From the NCBI RefSeq assembly GCF_030015065.1, contig NZ_JAIVFN010000017.1, forward strand, positions 1 through 50,701: a stretch of 50,701 bases of DNA. Direction: 5' to 3'. Each line of letters opens with the position of its first letter. Positions within the stretch are counted from its first letter, which is position 1. Of the stretch, positions 16,997-26,731 are shown piece after piece. This DNA is from Xanthobacter autotrophicus (GTDB taxonomy: Bacteria > Pseudomonadota > Alphaproteobacteria > Rhizobiales > Xanthobacteraceae). Made by a program: the position numbers and the translations under genes. Below the pieces are notes generated by a model, which had not been told where the DNA came from, ran no database searches, and saw nothing but the letters and a program-made list of their open reading frames with translations.

Positions 16997-18636
16997 TGGC
17001 GCACCACGCCCTGGCCGGCGATCTCCAGGTTGAAGGCTGCGGCGAACAGGGCCCGCGTATAGGCCTCCTTCGGCTGCTCGAACACGGTGCGCGCCGGCCC
17101 CTCCTCCACCATCTTGCCGTCGCGCATGACCAGGATGCGGCTCGCCAGCGCCGAGACCACGCGCAAATCGTGGGAAATGAACATGAAGGTGAGGTCGCGC
17201 TTGCGCTGGAGCGCGCGCAAAAGGTCCACGATCTGCGCCTGCACGATCATGTCGAGGGCGCTGGTGGGCTCGTCCAGCACCACGAAGGACGGCTCCAGCG
17301 CCATGGCGCGGGCGATGGAGATGCGCTGGCGCTGGCCGCCGGAGAACTCGTGGGGATAGCGGTGCCGGCTCTCGGGATCGAGGCCCACATCCGCGAGCGC
17401 CGCCACCACCCGCGCCTCCCGGGCCTCGGCGGACAGGCCGCGCTGGTGGACCAGAAGCCCCTCCCCCACGATATCGCTCACCGACATGCGCGGCGAGAGC
17501 GCCCCATAGGGGTCCTGGAACACGATCTGCATGTCGGACCGCAGCGGTCGCATGGCCTTGAAGGAGAGGCCGTCGATGCGCCGGCCGAGGAAGGCCACCG
17601 GCCCCTTCGAGGAGATGAGGCGCAGCAAGGCAAGGCCCAGCGTGGTCTTGCCGGAACCGGATTCGCCCACCACCCCCAGCGTCTCGCCGCGGCGGATGGC
17701 GATGGAGACGCCGTCCACCGCCTTCACGTAGCCCACCGTCTTGCGCAGGATGCCGCGCTTGATGGGGAAGTGCACCTTGAGGTCGGTGGTCTCCACCACG
17801 ATGGGCGCGTCGGGGACGATGGGGGCGGGATCCGGCTTCGGCTCTGCCTTCAGCAGGGCCTGGGTGTAGGGGTGGCGCGGATTAAGGAAGGTCTCCTCCG
17901 CCCCGCCCTGCTCCACGATCTCGCCCCGCTGCATCACGCACACCCGATCGGCGATCTTGCGCACGATGTTGAGGTCGTGGGTGATGAACAGCATGGCCAT
18001 GCCGAGGCGGGCCTGAAGCTCCTTCAAGAGCTTCAGGATCTGGGCCTGCACGGTGACATCGAGGGCGGTGGTGGGCTCGTCGGCGATGAGCAGGTCCGGC
18101 TCGTTGGCGAGCGCCATGGCGATCATCACCCGCTGGCGCTGGCCGCCGGAAAGCTGGTGCGGATAGGCGGAAAGCCGCTCTTCCGGCTTGGGGATGCCCA
18201 CCTCGCCCAGAAGCTCCAGCGTGCGGGCGCGCGCGGCGGCGGCGCCCATGCCGCGGTGGAGGGTCAGCATCTCCACCACCTGCTGCTCGATGGTGTGGAG
18301 CGGGTTCAAGGAACTCATGGGCTCCTGGAACACCATGGTGATCTTGTTGCCGCGCACCGCCCGCAGCTCGCGCTCGGGGACGGCCAGCAGGTCGCGCCCC
18401 TCGAACAGGATGCGGCCCGAGGGGTGGCTCGCGGCGGGATAGTTCAGCAGCTTGAGGATGGAAAGCGCCGTCACCGACTTGCCGGAGCCGGATTCGCCCA
18501 CCAGCGCCAGCGTCTCCCCCTTGGCGAGGTCGAACGACACATGCTTCACCGCCAGCGCCTGCCCGGTGCCGCTGGGATCATCAACCCGGCGGAAGGCGAC
18601 GGAGAGGTCTTCGACGGACAGGAGGGGCTGGGTCAT
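16993..18636 (-). CDS. yejF: Peptide ABC transporter, double ATP-binding protein (YejF type)
   Basis: Fused ATPase of 547 residues with two complete ABC domains, powering the YejBE permease. Each half has a Walker A (GESGSGKS in the first, GESGSGKT in the second) and a signature (LSGGQRQR and FSGGQRQR). Walker B is LLIADEPTT and FVVLDEPTS, with H-loops in ITHDLN and ISHDLR. The start at 18636 gives [15 protein letters not shown]; upstream residues in frame are out of family. It lies 11 bases after yejE and overlaps the Nudix gene. The E. coli Yej system imports peptides, including the peptide antibiotic microcin C. Confidence 0.95.
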   Translation of the reverse strand: MTQPLLSVEDLSVAFRRVDDPSGTGQALAVKHVSFDLAKGETLALVGESGSGKSVTALSILKLLNYPAASHPSGRILFEGRDLLAVPERELRAVRGNKITMVFQEPMSSLNPLHTIEQQVVEMLTLHRGMGAAAARARTLELLGEVGIPKPEERLSAYPHQLSGGQRQRVMIAMALANEPDLLIADEPTTALDVTVQAQILKLLKELQARLGMAMLFITHDLNIVRKIADRVCVMQRGEIVEQGGAEETFLNPRHPYTQALLKAEPKPDPAPIVPDAPIVVETTDLKVHFPIKRGILRKTVGYVKAVDGVSIAIRRGETLGVVGESGSGKTTLGLALLRLISSKGPVAFLGRRIDGLSFKAMRPLRSDMQIVFQDPYGALSPRMSVSDIVGEGLLVHQRGLSAEAREARVVAALADVGLDPESRHRYPHEFSGGQRQRISIARAMALEPSFVVLDEPTSALDMIVQAQIVDLLRALQRKRDLTFMFISHDLRVVSALASRILVMRDGKMVEEGPARTVFEQPKEAYTRALFAAAFNLEIAGQGVVRQ

Positions 18637-18647
18637 GGGTCCGTCCC

Positions 18648-19856
18648 TCACGAAAAGGTCTTGCGCGGGTCGAAGGCGTCGCGCACCGCCTCGCCGATGA
18701 AGATCAAAAGGCTCAGCATCACCGCCACCGTGAAGAAGCCGGTGAGGCCCAGCCACGGGGCCTGGATGTTGTTCTTGCCCTGCGAGAGCAGTTCACCCAG
18801 CGAGGGCGAGCCCGGCGGCAGGCCGAAGCCGAGGAAGTCCAGCGCGGTCAGCGTCATCACCGACGACGACAGGATGAAGGGCAGCATGGTGAGCGTCGCC
18901 ACCATGGCGTTAGGCAGCATGTGCCGCGTCATGATGGTGAGGTTGCCCACGCCCAGCGCGCGGGCCGCCTGCACGTACTCGAAGTTGCGCGCGCGCAGGA
19001 ACTCCGCCCGCACCAGCCCCACCAGCGAGACCCACGAGAACAAAAGCAGGATGCCCAGCAGCACCCAGAAGCCGGGCACCAGCACCGAGGAGATGATGAG
19101 CAGCAAATAAAGCGAGGGGATCGCCGTCCAGATCTCGATGAAGCGCTGGAACAACAGGTCGATCCAGCCGCCGAAATAGCCCTGCACCGCTCCCGCCGCC
19201 ACCCCGATCACCGAGGAGACGATGGTGAGCGCGAGCCCGAACAGCACCGAGATGCGGAAGCCGTAGATGAGGCGCGCCACCACGTCGCGGCCCTGGTCGT
19301 CCGTCCCCAGCCAGTTGTATTCGAGGCCCGAGCAGCCGTTGACCCCCTTTTTGTCCGCTACCGCCTTGCACTGCGCCTCGGTGAGCATCCAGGTGGGCGG
19401 AGAGGGCGCGGGGGTGGGCAGGTCCAGATTGTGGGTGGAATAGGAGAAGCGGATCGGCGGCCAGATCATCCAGCCCCCCTTCTGCGCGATCAGCTTCTGC
19501 AGGAAGGGATCGCGATAATCGGCGTCGGTCTCGAAGTCGCCGCCGAAGGTCGTCTCCGGATAGGCCCGCACGACCGGAAAATAATAGCCCCCGTCATAGG
19601 AGACGAGGATCGGCTTGTCGTTGGCGATAAACTCGGCGCTGAGGCTGATGACGAACAGCACCATGAAGATGACGAACGACCAGTAGCCGCGCCGGTTGGC
19701 GCGGAAATTGGCGAGGCGGCGCCGGTTCAGGGGCGAAAGGTCGAAGCGCCCTCGGGGCTTGGCCGCCCCCGGCGGCTGGAGCTGGCCGTGGGGCACGTCG
19801 CGGGCGGCGGCCACGTCGGTGGGCTCGCCGGGCTGGAGCACGGGGACGGCATCCAT
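18648..19856 (-). CDS. yejE: Peptide ABC transporter permease (YejE type)
   Basis: Inner-membrane permease of 402 residues. A proline-rich cytoplasmic N-terminus leads to the OppC-like segment SPLNRRRLANFRANRRGYWS and a first membrane helix. A long periplasmic insert follows, with PETTFGGDFETDADYRDPFL and two cysteines. The binding-protein-dependent permease domain begins at about NWLGTDDQGRDVVARLIYG. The EAA loop reads AARALGVGNLTIMTRHMLPN. The large insert is characteristic of YejE rather than DppC. It starts three bases after the yejB stop and is followed at 11 bases by yejF. Confidence 0.94.
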   Translation of the reverse strand: MDAVPVLQPGEPTDVAAARDVPHGQLQPPGAAKPRGRFDLSPLNRRRLANFRANRRGYWSFVIFMVLFVISLSAEFIANDKPILVSYDGGYYFPVVRAYPETTFGGDFETDADYRDPFLQKLIAQKGGWMIWPPIRFSYSTHNLDLPTPAPSPPTWMLTEAQCKAVADKKGVNGCSGLEYNWLGTDDQGRDVVARLIYGFRISVLFGLALTIVSSVIGVAAGAVQGYFGGWIDLLFQRFIEIWTAIPSLYLLLIISSVLVPGFWVLLGILLLFSWVSLVGLVRAEFLRARNFEYVQAARALGVGNLTIMTRHMLPNAMVATLTMLPFILSSSVMTLTALDFLGFGLPPGSPSLGELLSQGKNNIQAPWLGLTGFFTVAVMLSLLIFIGEAVRDAFDPRKTFS

Positions 19857-19859
19857 GGC

Positions 19860-20975
19860 TCAGACCTCCCGCGTCTCGAAGTCGATGCGCGGATCGACCA
19901 GCATGTAGGTGAGGTCCGAGATGAGGCCGACGATGAGCCCGGCCAGCGAGAAGATGTAGAGGGTGGCGAACACCACCGGATAATCGCGGTTCAGCACGCT
20001 CTCGAAGCCGAGCAGGCCGAGCCCGTCCAAAGAGAAGATGGTCTCGATCAGCAGCGAGCCGGAGAAGAAGGCGGCGATGAAGGCGCTGGGAAAGCCGGCG
20101 ATGACGATCAGCATGGCATTCCTGAACACGTGCCCGTAGAGCACCCGCCCCTCGCTCAGCCCCTTCATCCGGGCGGTGGTGACATACTGCTTGCGGATCT
20201 CCTCAAGGAACGAGTTCTTGGTGAGCAGCGTCATGGTGGCGAAGGCGCCGAGCACCATGGAGGTGAGCGGAAGCACCAAGTGCCAGGCATAGTCGGCGAT
20301 GCGCTCCGGCCAGCTCATTTGCCAGAAGTTCTCCGACGTCAGCCCGCGCAGCGGGAACAGGTCGAGGAACGAGCCGCCCGCGAACAGGATGATGAGCAGG
20401 ATCGCGAACAGGAAGGAGGGGATGGCATAGCCGACGATGATCACCGCCGAGGTCCACATGTCGAACCGCGAGCCGTCGCGCATGGCCTTGGAGATGCCGA
20501 GCGGAATGGAGATGAGATAGGTGAGCAGCGTCATCCACAGGCCGAGCGAGATGGAAACCGGCATCTTCTCGCCGATCAGCTGCAGCACCGTGATGTCGCG
20601 GAAATAGGAGCGGCCGAAATCGAAGGTCGCATAGTCCTTGATCATCTTCCAGAAGCGCTCGTGGGCCGGCTTGTCGAAGCCGAACTGCGCCTCCAGCTGC
20701 TTGATGAAGGCCGGGTCCAGCCCCTGCGCGCCGCGGTACTTGGAGGAGGCCGCATCCATGGCCGCGCCGGCCTGGGCGGCGGCGCCCGCGCCCGAGAAGT
20801 CCCCGCCCCCGCCGGAGACGCGGGAGGTGGCGGACACGTCGTCGCCGGTTAGTTGGGCGATCACCCGCTCCACCGGACCGCCGGGGGCGAACTGGATGAC
20901 CACGAACGACACCAGCATGATGCCGAGAATGGTCGGCACCATCAGGGCGATGCGGCGGATGATGTAGGCGAGCAT
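19860..20975 (-). CDS. yejB: Peptide ABC transporter permease (YejB type)
   Basis: Inner-membrane permease of 371 residues, partner of YejE. The N-terminus MLAYIIRRIALMVPTILGIM is the standard DppB-like first helix. A periplasmic stretch rich in Gly, Ser and Ala (about 45-85) follows, with the YejB-type KYRGAQGLDPAFIKQLEAQF and FDFGRSYFRD. The membrane domain has an EAA loop, YVTTARMKGLSEGRVLYGHV. It ends in DPRIDFETREV, the usual end of this group. It follows the second binding-protein gene by 86 bases, a stretch with short tandem repeats, and precedes yejE by three bases. Confidence 0.95.
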   Translation of the reverse strand: MLAYIIRRIALMVPTILGIMLVSFVVIQFAPGGPVERVIAQLTGDDVSATSRVSGGGGDFSGAGAAAQAGAAMDAASSKYRGAQGLDPAFIKQLEAQFGFDKPAHERFWKMIKDYATFDFGRSYFRDITVLQLIGEKMPVSISLGLWMTLLTYLISIPLGISKAMRDGSRFDMWTSAVIIVGYAIPSFLFAILLIILFAGGSFLDLFPLRGLTSENFWQMSWPERIADYAWHLVLPLTSMVLGAFATMTLLTKNSFLEEIRKQYVTTARMKGLSEGRVLYGHVFRNAMLIVIAGFPSAFIAAFFSGSLLIETIFSLDGLGLLGFESVLNRDYPVVFATLYIFSLAGLIVGLISDLTYMLVDPRIDFETREV

Positions 20976-21061
20976 TCTGTCTCCCGATCCGGCGCGACGG
21001 TGCAGCCAAGGGCTCCCATCGTCAACCGCCCCCTCTCAACCGCCGGGTTCGACCGCCGGCC
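20976..21061. repeat. Short imperfect tandem repeats between yejA2 and yejB
   Basis: The unit TCAACCGCC, or close variants, begins at 21022, 21036, 21049 and 21062, a period of 13-14 bases. The last copy covers the stop codon of the upstream gene. They may simply reflect slippage. An effect on expression differences between binding protein and permease is possible but not shown. Confidence 0.4.
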
Positions 21062-22951
21062 TCAACCGTTGCGGGCCGGCTCCGCGCCCGTGCTCCACCA
21101 GGTGTCGAGCGCGCCCAGATCGTAGCGCGGCTTGAGGGCGGGGCGGGCGAACTGGTTCCAATAGGCGATGCGGTGCTGGCCGGAATACCATTGCGGGATC
21201 CAGTAGCGCCCGGCGCGCAGCACCCGGTCCAGCGCCCGGCAGGCGGTGACGAGAGCGGCAGCGTCGGGGGCGGCCAGCGCCGCATTGATGAGCCCATCCA
21301 CCGCCGGATCGGCAATGCCGGCCACGTTGTAGGAGCCCCGGGTGCGCGCCGCCTCGGTGGAGAAATAGGCGCGCAGCTCGTCCCCCGGATAGGGCGCGAA
21401 GGAATAGCGCCGCACGATCATGTCGAAGTCGAAGCCCTGCAGGCGCAGCTGGAACTGGGCCGGGTCCACGATGCGGAAGGTGGCGTCGATGCCCACTTTC
21501 TTCAGGTGGCCGATGAAGCGCGCCGTATGGCGCTCCATGCCGCCGTCATCGTCCAGGAACTCGATGGTGAAGGCCTCGCCCCTGGCGTCCACCAGCTTGC
21601 CCTGCTGAACGCTCCAGCCGGCGTCCTTCAAGAGGTTCAGGGCCTGCCGGCGCAGGTTGCGGTCCTCGCCGGTGCCGTCGGAGGCGGGGGGCACATAGGG
21701 CTCGCCGAACACCTCTTCCGGCAGGCGGTCGCGGAACGGCTCCAGCAGCTTCAGCTCGGCGGGGAATGGCAGCCCCTGCGCCATCATCTCCGAATTCTGG
21801 AAGAAGGAGACGGTGCGGGTATAGGTGTCATACATGAGGTTCTTGCGGGTCCAGTCGAAGTCGAACAGGAGCCCGATGGCCTCGCGCACGCGCCGGTCGA
21901 AAAACTTGGGCCGGCGAGTGTTGAAGAACCAGCCCTGCACCCCGGAGAAGCTCTCGTCCGGCAGGGTCTCCACCTTCACCCGTCCCTCGCGCACGGCGGG
22001 GAAATCGTAGGCCGTGGCCCATTCGCGGGCGGTGAACTCCTCGCGGAACAGATAGGCCCTGGCCTTGAAGCCTTCCAGGCCCGCCACGCGGTCGCGGAAA
22101 TATTCGTAGCGCACCGTGTCGAAGTTGAAGCGGCCCTTCATCACCGGCAGGTCGCGGCCCCAATAGTCGGGCACCCGCTCATATTCGATGAAGCGGCCCT
22201 GCTCGAACCTCTTCACCCGATACGGCCCCGAGCCCAGCGGCACCTCCAGCGAGGACTGGTTGAACGGGTGCTTGGCGAGGAACGCCCTGGAAAAGACGGG
22301 CAGGCCGGCGGCGGTGAGCGGCACGTCGCGGGCGCGGCCAGGGCGAAAGCGCATCACCACCTCTCCCAGCCCGTCCGCCTCCACTGCGGTCAGATCGCGC
22401 AGGGCCATGCGGATGGTCTCGTAGCCGTCCGCCTTGAATGCCTCGAACGAGGCCACCACGTCCGCCGCCGTCACCGGCGTGCCGTCGTGGAAGCGCGCCT
22501 CGCGCCTCAGCTTGAAGCGGTAGGTGAGCCCCTCGTCGGCGATCACCACCGAGCCGGCGAGGCGGCCATACATGGCGCTCTTCTCGTCGCCGGCTGCGGT
22601 CATGAGCGTGTCGTAGACAAGCTCGATGCCCTGCGCGCCGTTGCCGCGCTGGTTGTAGGGATTGAGCGTGTCGAAGGTCAGGAGCGACTGGTTGTAGAAG
22701 GTCGCCCGGCCCATCTGGGAGAACGGTCCGCCCTTGGGCGCGTCCGGGTCCACATAATCGAAATGGGTGAAGCCGGCGGGATAGCGCAGATCCCCGAAGA
22801 ACGACAGGCCGTGCCGCTCCACCGCGGCGGCGGAGGCCGCGCCCTCGTTCGCCGCCGCGTCCTGCGGCGCCGGCTGTCCCCGCGCGAGGGTGGGCAGGAG
22901 GGTGACGGCGGAGGCCGCCGACAGCAGCAGCGAGCGGCGCGACAGGCTCAT
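21062..22951 (-). CDS. yejA: Peptide ABC transporter substrate-binding protein 2 (YejA type)
   Basis: Periplasmic solute-binding protein of 629 residues, SBP family 5. The N-terminus MSLSRRSLLLSAASAVTLLP has a twin-arginine-like RRS and a signal sequence cleaved near ARGQPAP. The mature protein shows ERHGLSFFGDLRYPAGFTHF, FDTLNPYNQRG, YRFKLRREARFHDGTPVTAA and VPLGSGPYRVKRFEQGR, all typical of YejA-like proteins. Its ATG overlaps the stop of the first binding-protein gene (ATGA), so it is translated with it. The two proteins are clearly paralogous but diverged, which suggests they bind different peptides for one permease. Confidence 0.93.
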   Translation of the reverse strand: MSLSRRSLLLSAASAVTLLPTLARGQPAPQDAAANEGAASAAAVERHGLSFFGDLRYPAGFTHFDYVDPDAPKGGPFSQMGRATFYNQSLLTFDTLNPYNQRGNGAQGIELVYDTLMTAAGDEKSAMYGRLAGSVVIADEGLTYRFKLRREARFHDGTPVTAADVVASFEAFKADGYETIRMALRDLTAVEADGLGEVVMRFRPGRARDVPLTAAGLPVFSRAFLAKHPFNQSSLEVPLGSGPYRVKRFEQGRFIEYERVPDYWGRDLPVMKGRFNFDTVRYEYFRDRVAGLEGFKARAYLFREEFTAREWATAYDFPAVREGRVKVETLPDESFSGVQGWFFNTRRPKFFDRRVREAIGLLFDFDWTRKNLMYDTYTRTVSFFQNSEMMAQGLPFPAELKLLEPFRDRLPEEVFGEPYVPPASDGTGEDRNLRRQALNLLKDAGWSVQQGKLVDARGEAFTIEFLDDDGGMERHTARFIGHLKKVGIDATFRIVDPAQFQLRLQGFDFDMIVRRYSFAPYPGDELRAYFSTEAARTRGSYNVAGIADPAVDGLINAALAAPDAAALVTACRALDRVLRAGRYWIPQWYSGQHRIAYWNQFARPALKPRYDLGALDTWWSTGAEPARNG

Positions 22952-24870
22952 TTGCCAGCCCCGGTGCTGTTCGCCCCGCCGCTGGCCGGGCCGACCGCAT
23001 TCACCTTGGCCGCCTTGGCCGGATCGAACCACCAGATGTCCGGGAAGGCGAAGGAATAGGTGGGCAGCGTCGCGGGACGGGCGAAGCGATCCCAGCGCGC
23101 CGTGCGGGTATAGTTCAGCGTCCAGGCGGGGACGACATATTCGTTCCACAGCAGCACGCGGTCGAGGGCGTGGGTGGCGGCCACCAGGTCCGCCCGGTCG
23201 GTGGCGTAGATCACCTTCTCGATCAGGGCATCCACCGCCTTGTCCCGGATGCCGGCGAGGTTGCGCGAGCCCTCCCGGTCGGCGGCTTCCGTGCCCCAAT
23301 ATTCGCGCTGCTCGTTGCCCGGCGAGAGCGACTGGCCCCAGCCGGAGACGATCATGTCGAAGTCGCGCGCCCGCACCCGGTTGATGTACTGGGAGGAATC
23401 CACGAGGCGGATGGTCACGGTGATGCCGAGGCGCTCCAGCGCCGGCTTGTAGAACACCGCCACCCGCTCCATGGCCGGGCTGGAGATGAGCAGCTCCAGG
23501 GTGAAGGCCTCGCCCCTGGCGTCCACCAGCTTGCGGTTCCTGATCTCGTAGCCGGCATCCTTCAGCAGGCGGGCGGCTTCGCGCAGGTTGGCGCGCCGCG
23601 CATCCTCCGATCCGCTCTCGGGATTGGTGTAGGCCGTAGTGAAGACCTGCGGCGGCACCTGGTCCTTCACGGTCTTCAGGATGTCCAGCTCGCGGCCCTG
23701 CGGCAGGCCGGAGGAGGCGAGCTCCGTACCCGAGAAGTAGGAATTGATGCGCTTGTACTGGCCGAAGAACAGGGTGTGGTTCATGCCCTCGAAATCGAGC
23801 GCATAGTTCAGCGCCCGGCGCACCCGCGGGTCCTTGAACTTGTCGCGCCTGAGGTTGGGGATGAAGGCCTGCATGATGCCGGAGGCGCGGTTCTCGAACA
23901 TTTCGAGCACCACCCGCCCCTCGGCGCGTGCCGGAAAGTCGTAGGCCGTGGCCCAGTTCTTGGCGGAGGATTCGGTCCGGAAGTCGTACTGGTCGGCCTT
24001 GAAGGCCTCCAGCATCACCGTGTCGTCGCGGAAATACTCGTAGCGGATCTCGTCGAAATTGTCCTTGCCCACATTCACGTTGAGGTCTTTGGCCCAATAG
24101 TCCTTCACCCGCTCATAGGTGATGGAGCGGCTGGGCACGAAGCTCTTGACCCGGTAGGCGCCGGAGCCCAGCGGCACCTCCAGCGAGCCCTGGGTGATGT
24201 CGCGCGGCTTGCCGGCGGCGTCGGTGCCGGTCCACCAGTGCTTCGGCAGGATGGTGAGCTGGCCCACGATCTGAGGCAGCTCGCGGTTGCCGGCCTGGTC
24301 GAAGGTGAAGGTCACGTCGCGCTCGCCGGTCTTCTCGGCCTTCACCACATGGCTGTAATAGAAGCGCTGGTTGGGGTTGTTCTTCGTCAGCGCCTCGAAG
24401 GAGAAGACCACGTCGTCCGGCGTGATGGGGCTGCCGTCATGCCATTTGGCGTCGGCCCGCAGGCGGTAGGTGACGGAGGAGAAATCCGCCGGGTGGCTGA
24501 CACCCTCGGCGATGAGGCCGTATTCGCTCGACACCTCGTCATACGAGGCGGTCATGAGCGTGTCGTAGACGAGATTGATGCCCGCCGCCGGCGTGCCCCT
24601 CGGCACCACGAAGTTGAAGGTGTCGAAGGTGCCGTCTTCGGCAAGGCGCAGCAGTCCGCCCTTGGGCGCCGCCGGATTCACATAATCGAAATGGGGAAAG
24701 CCCGCGGGATATTTCGGCTCCCCCATGAGGGAGAGGCCGTGGCGGAACGCGGGGACCGCCGGCGCTGCGCTGCCCGAAGCAACCTGCGCCTGCGCAAGGC
24801 CGGCCGGAGCGACCGCGGCCCACGCCACGGCTGCGAGGACGGCGAGGCGGCGGACGGAGGGCAGGCGCAT
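22948..24870 (-). CDS. yejA: Peptide ABC transporter substrate-binding protein 1 (YejA type)
   Basis: Periplasmic SBP family 5 protein of 640 residues, first gene of the transporter operon. A Sec-type signal peptide (MRLPSVRRLAVLAAVAWAAV, cleavage near AQAQ) precedes FRHGLSLMGEPKYPAGFPHF. Family landmarks are FDTFNFVVPRGTPAAG, YRLRADAKWHDGSPITPDDV, VPLGSGAYRVKSFVPSRSIT and PRVRRALNYALDFEGMN. It overlaps the second binding-protein gene. The operon order is therefore yejA1-yejA2-yejB-yejE-yejF-nudix. Tandem yejA genes are common in rhizobial relatives. Confidence 0.94.
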   Translation of the reverse strand: MRLPSVRRLAVLAAVAWAAVAPAGLAQAQVASGSAAPAVPAFRHGLSLMGEPKYPAGFPHFDYVNPAAPKGGLLRLAEDGTFDTFNFVVPRGTPAAGINLVYDTLMTASYDEVSSEYGLIAEGVSHPADFSSVTYRLRADAKWHDGSPITPDDVVFSFEALTKNNPNQRFYYSHVVKAEKTGERDVTFTFDQAGNRELPQIVGQLTILPKHWWTGTDAAGKPRDITQGSLEVPLGSGAYRVKSFVPSRSITYERVKDYWAKDLNVNVGKDNFDEIRYEYFRDDTVMLEAFKADQYDFRTESSAKNWATAYDFPARAEGRVVLEMFENRASGIMQAFIPNLRRDKFKDPRVRRALNYALDFEGMNHTLFFGQYKRINSYFSGTELASSGLPQGRELDILKTVKDQVPPQVFTTAYTNPESGSEDARRANLREAARLLKDAGYEIRNRKLVDARGEAFTLELLISSPAMERVAVFYKPALERLGITVTIRLVDSSQYINRVRARDFDMIVSGWGQSLSPGNEQREYWGTEAADREGSRNLAGIRDKAVDALIEKVIYATDRADLVAATHALDRVLLWNEYVVPAWTLNYTRTARWDRFARPATLPTYSFAFPDIWWFDPAKAAKVNAVGPASGGANSTGAGK

Positions 24871-25012
24871 CGGTGTCTCCAGGGCGATTCCGGTGATCTC
24901 GGCAATACCTGATTATGACACCGGGAGCGACGGCAGAAACATGGCGGCAGCCGGGCCGGCGCTTCGGCCCGCGCCGCCATCCCGCAATTGCCAAGGGGGC
25001 GCAGGCACGAAA
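24871..25012. other. Intergenic region upstream of the Yej operon
   Basis: No gene is visible between the yejA1 start and the cycM terminator. It presumably holds the Yej operon promoter, but I cannot point to clear -35 and -10 boxes. Confidence 0.5.
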
Positions 25013-25039
25013 AAGGCCGATCCCACGGGGATCGGCCTT
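25013..25039 (-). terminator. Rho-independent terminator of cycM
   Basis: A perfect 12-bp hairpin (arms 25013-25024 and 25028-25039, 3-nt loop) is followed on the minus strand by a T-run that begins inside the stem end. It lies about 130 bases past the cycM stop and upstream of the next minus-strand gene, so it should end the cycM transcript. Confidence 0.8.
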
Positions 25040-25170
25040 GCATTCGGGCACCCGGCAGCGCGGATGACAATGACGTGAAACAGGCTGGCCTCAACAGCTT
25101 GGGCGGAATGACCGCCCTCCATATTCCGCTCCCCGGCGCGCCGCCATGGAACGGCGTACCGAAGCCCCCC

Positions 25171-25716
25171 TCACTTCGCGGCGGTGGGCAGCGGCTTGGG
25201 GCTGTGGGACAGGCTGTTGAGATAGGCGATGAGGTCGGCCCGCTCCGCTTCCTTCGCGATCCCGGCGAAGGCCATCGCGGTGCCGGGCACGGCCGCCTTC
25301 GGATTGGTGAGGAAGGTGTTGAGGGCCTGGGGCGTCCAGTCCCCACCCTTCGCCTTCATGGCCGCGGAATAGCCGAAGCCCGCGACGGACGCCACCGGGC
25401 GGCCCACGATGCTGTAGAGGTCCGGACCCACCTTGGCGCCGGCGCCCTCCTGGAAATTGTGGCAGGCGGCGCACTTCTTGGCGGCAGCCATGCCCTTCTC
25501 GACGGAAGCGGTGGCGAACAGCTGCTCGATCGGCACTTCCGCCGCCTTGGCGGGGCCGGCGGAGGCGGCGCCGCCTTCCTGCACCACGATATCGAAGCCG
25601 GGCTTCGCGGGCGCTTCGGGCGTGAACAGGATCTGCGACACGATCCCCAGCCCGAGGGTAAGCGCCAAGGTGCCCAGAACCGCACCTGCGATCTTGTTCA
25701 ATTCAAAAAAGTCCAT
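25171..25716 (-). CDS. cycM: Membrane-anchored c-type cytochrome (CycM/c552 type)
   Basis: Monoheme cytochrome c of 181 residues. An uncleaved N-terminal anchor ([20 protein letters not shown]) leads to a short linker rich in Ala, Gly and Pro. The heme motif CAACH is at 82-86, followed by [33 protein letters not shown] and the axial methionine in AMAFAG. In Bradyrhizobium, CycM of this form carries electrons from the bc1 complex to the aa3 oxidase. The start at 25716 gives the family N-terminus. It is divergent from kdsB and ends at a strong terminator. Confidence 0.92.
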   Translation of the reverse strand: MDFFELNKIAGAVLGTLALTLGLGIVSQILFTPEAPAKPGFDIVVQEGGAASAGPAKAAEVPIEQLFATASVEKGMAAAKKCAACHNFQEGAGAKVGPDLYSIVGRPVASVAGFGYSAAMKAKGGDWTPQALNTFLTNPKAAVPGTAMAFAGIAKEAERADLIAYLNSLSHSPKPLPTAAK

Positions 25717-25847
25717 CGGCGCTTCGCCCCTCGGAGCCCTTGATCCTCGCCGCCGCGGCGCATGGGATTTGGGTCCGGCCGGGCTTGCAAGCATGTCGAT
25801 GAGCGGCGCGCGAAGAACCCCGCGCACCGCCGGCGACACTAAGCACT

Positions 25848-25875
25848 TTGATGTGAGCGAAGCAACCCGTATAAG
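25848..25875 (+). promoter_or_regulatory. Probable promoter of kdsB-pheA
   Basis: TTGATG at 25848-25853 and TATAAG at 25870-25875 are separated by 16 bases, a good sigma-70-type pair. Transcription would begin near 25882, 58 bases upstream of the kdsB start at 25940. Confidence 0.5.
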
Positions 25876-25939
25876 GCGCGCCCCAATGCCACTCCCCGCG
25901 CCCGCTCCGGACGCGGCCCGAAGGGAGCCACCGCCCGAC

Positions 25940-26731
25940 ATGTCCCACGCCACGCCCAGCGAACGCGTGCTCGTGCTGATCCCCGCGCGGATGGCCGCCA
26001 CCCGCCTGCCGGGCAAGCCGCTGGCGGACGTGGGTGGCCGCCCCATGATCGTGGAGGTGGCGCGGCGCGCCGCCGCAGCCGCCATCGGGCGGGTGGCGGT
26101 CGCCACGGATTCCGAAGAAATCGCCGTCGCCGTCCGGGCCGCCGGCTTCGCAGCAGTCCTGACCCGCGCCGATCATCCTTCCGGCTCCGACCGGATCTTC
26201 GAGGCGCTGGGCGCGCTCGACCCGGATGGCACCGTGGACGTGGTGGTGAACGTGCAGGGCGACCTGCCCACCATCGCCCCTGCCACCATCCGCCGGGCGC
26301 TGGCGCCCCTCGCCGAGCCGGCGGTGGATATCGCGACGCTCTGCGCCGAGATCGTGGAGGAGGAGGAGCGCACCGACCCCAACGTGGTCAAGGTGGTGGG
26401 CTCGCCCGTGGCGAACGACCTGTTGCGCGCGCTCTATTTCACCCGTGCCACGGCGCCCCATGGCGCGGGACCGCTCTACCACCATATCGGCCTCTACGCC
26501 TATCGCCGGCCGGCGCTGGCCCGATTCGTCGCCCTCGCCCCCTCGGTACTGGAGCAGCGCGAGAAGCTGGAGCAGCTGCGGGCGCTCGAAGCCGGCATGC
26601 GCATCGACGTGGCGGTGGTGGACACGGTGCCGCTGGGGGTGGACACCCAGGCTCACCTCGACCGCGCCCGCGCGATTCTCGCCCGGGAAAAGGCCGAACA
26701 GGATGGCCGAACAGAAGTGAGGACACCATGA
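25940..26731 (+). CDS. kdsB: 3-deoxy-manno-octulosonate cytidylyltransferase
   Basis: Activates the lipopolysaccharide core sugar Kdo to CMP-Kdo. The 263-residue protein has the nucleotide-binding N-terminus [42 protein letters not shown] and [10 protein letters not shown] (the metal and CTP site) follow, then [10 protein letters not shown] and [16 protein letters not shown], all diagnostic. The start at 25940 is preferred. An in-frame ATG at 25886 would add proline-rich residues unlike the family and sits almost on the predicted transcription start. The gene overlaps pheA in an ATGA arrangement. Confidence 0.95.
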   Translation: MSHATPSERVLVLIPARMAATRLPGKPLADVGGRPMIVEVARRAAAAAIGRVAVATDSEEIAVAVRAAGFAAVLTRADHPSGSDRIFEALGALDPDGTVDVVVNVQGDLPTIAPATIRRALAPLAEPAVDIATLCAEIVEEEERTDPNVVKVVGSPVANDLLRALYFTRATAPHGAGPLYHHIGLYAYRRPALARFVALAPSVLEQREKLEQLRALEAGMRIDVAVVDTVPLGVDTQAHLDRARAILAREKAEQDGRTEVRTP

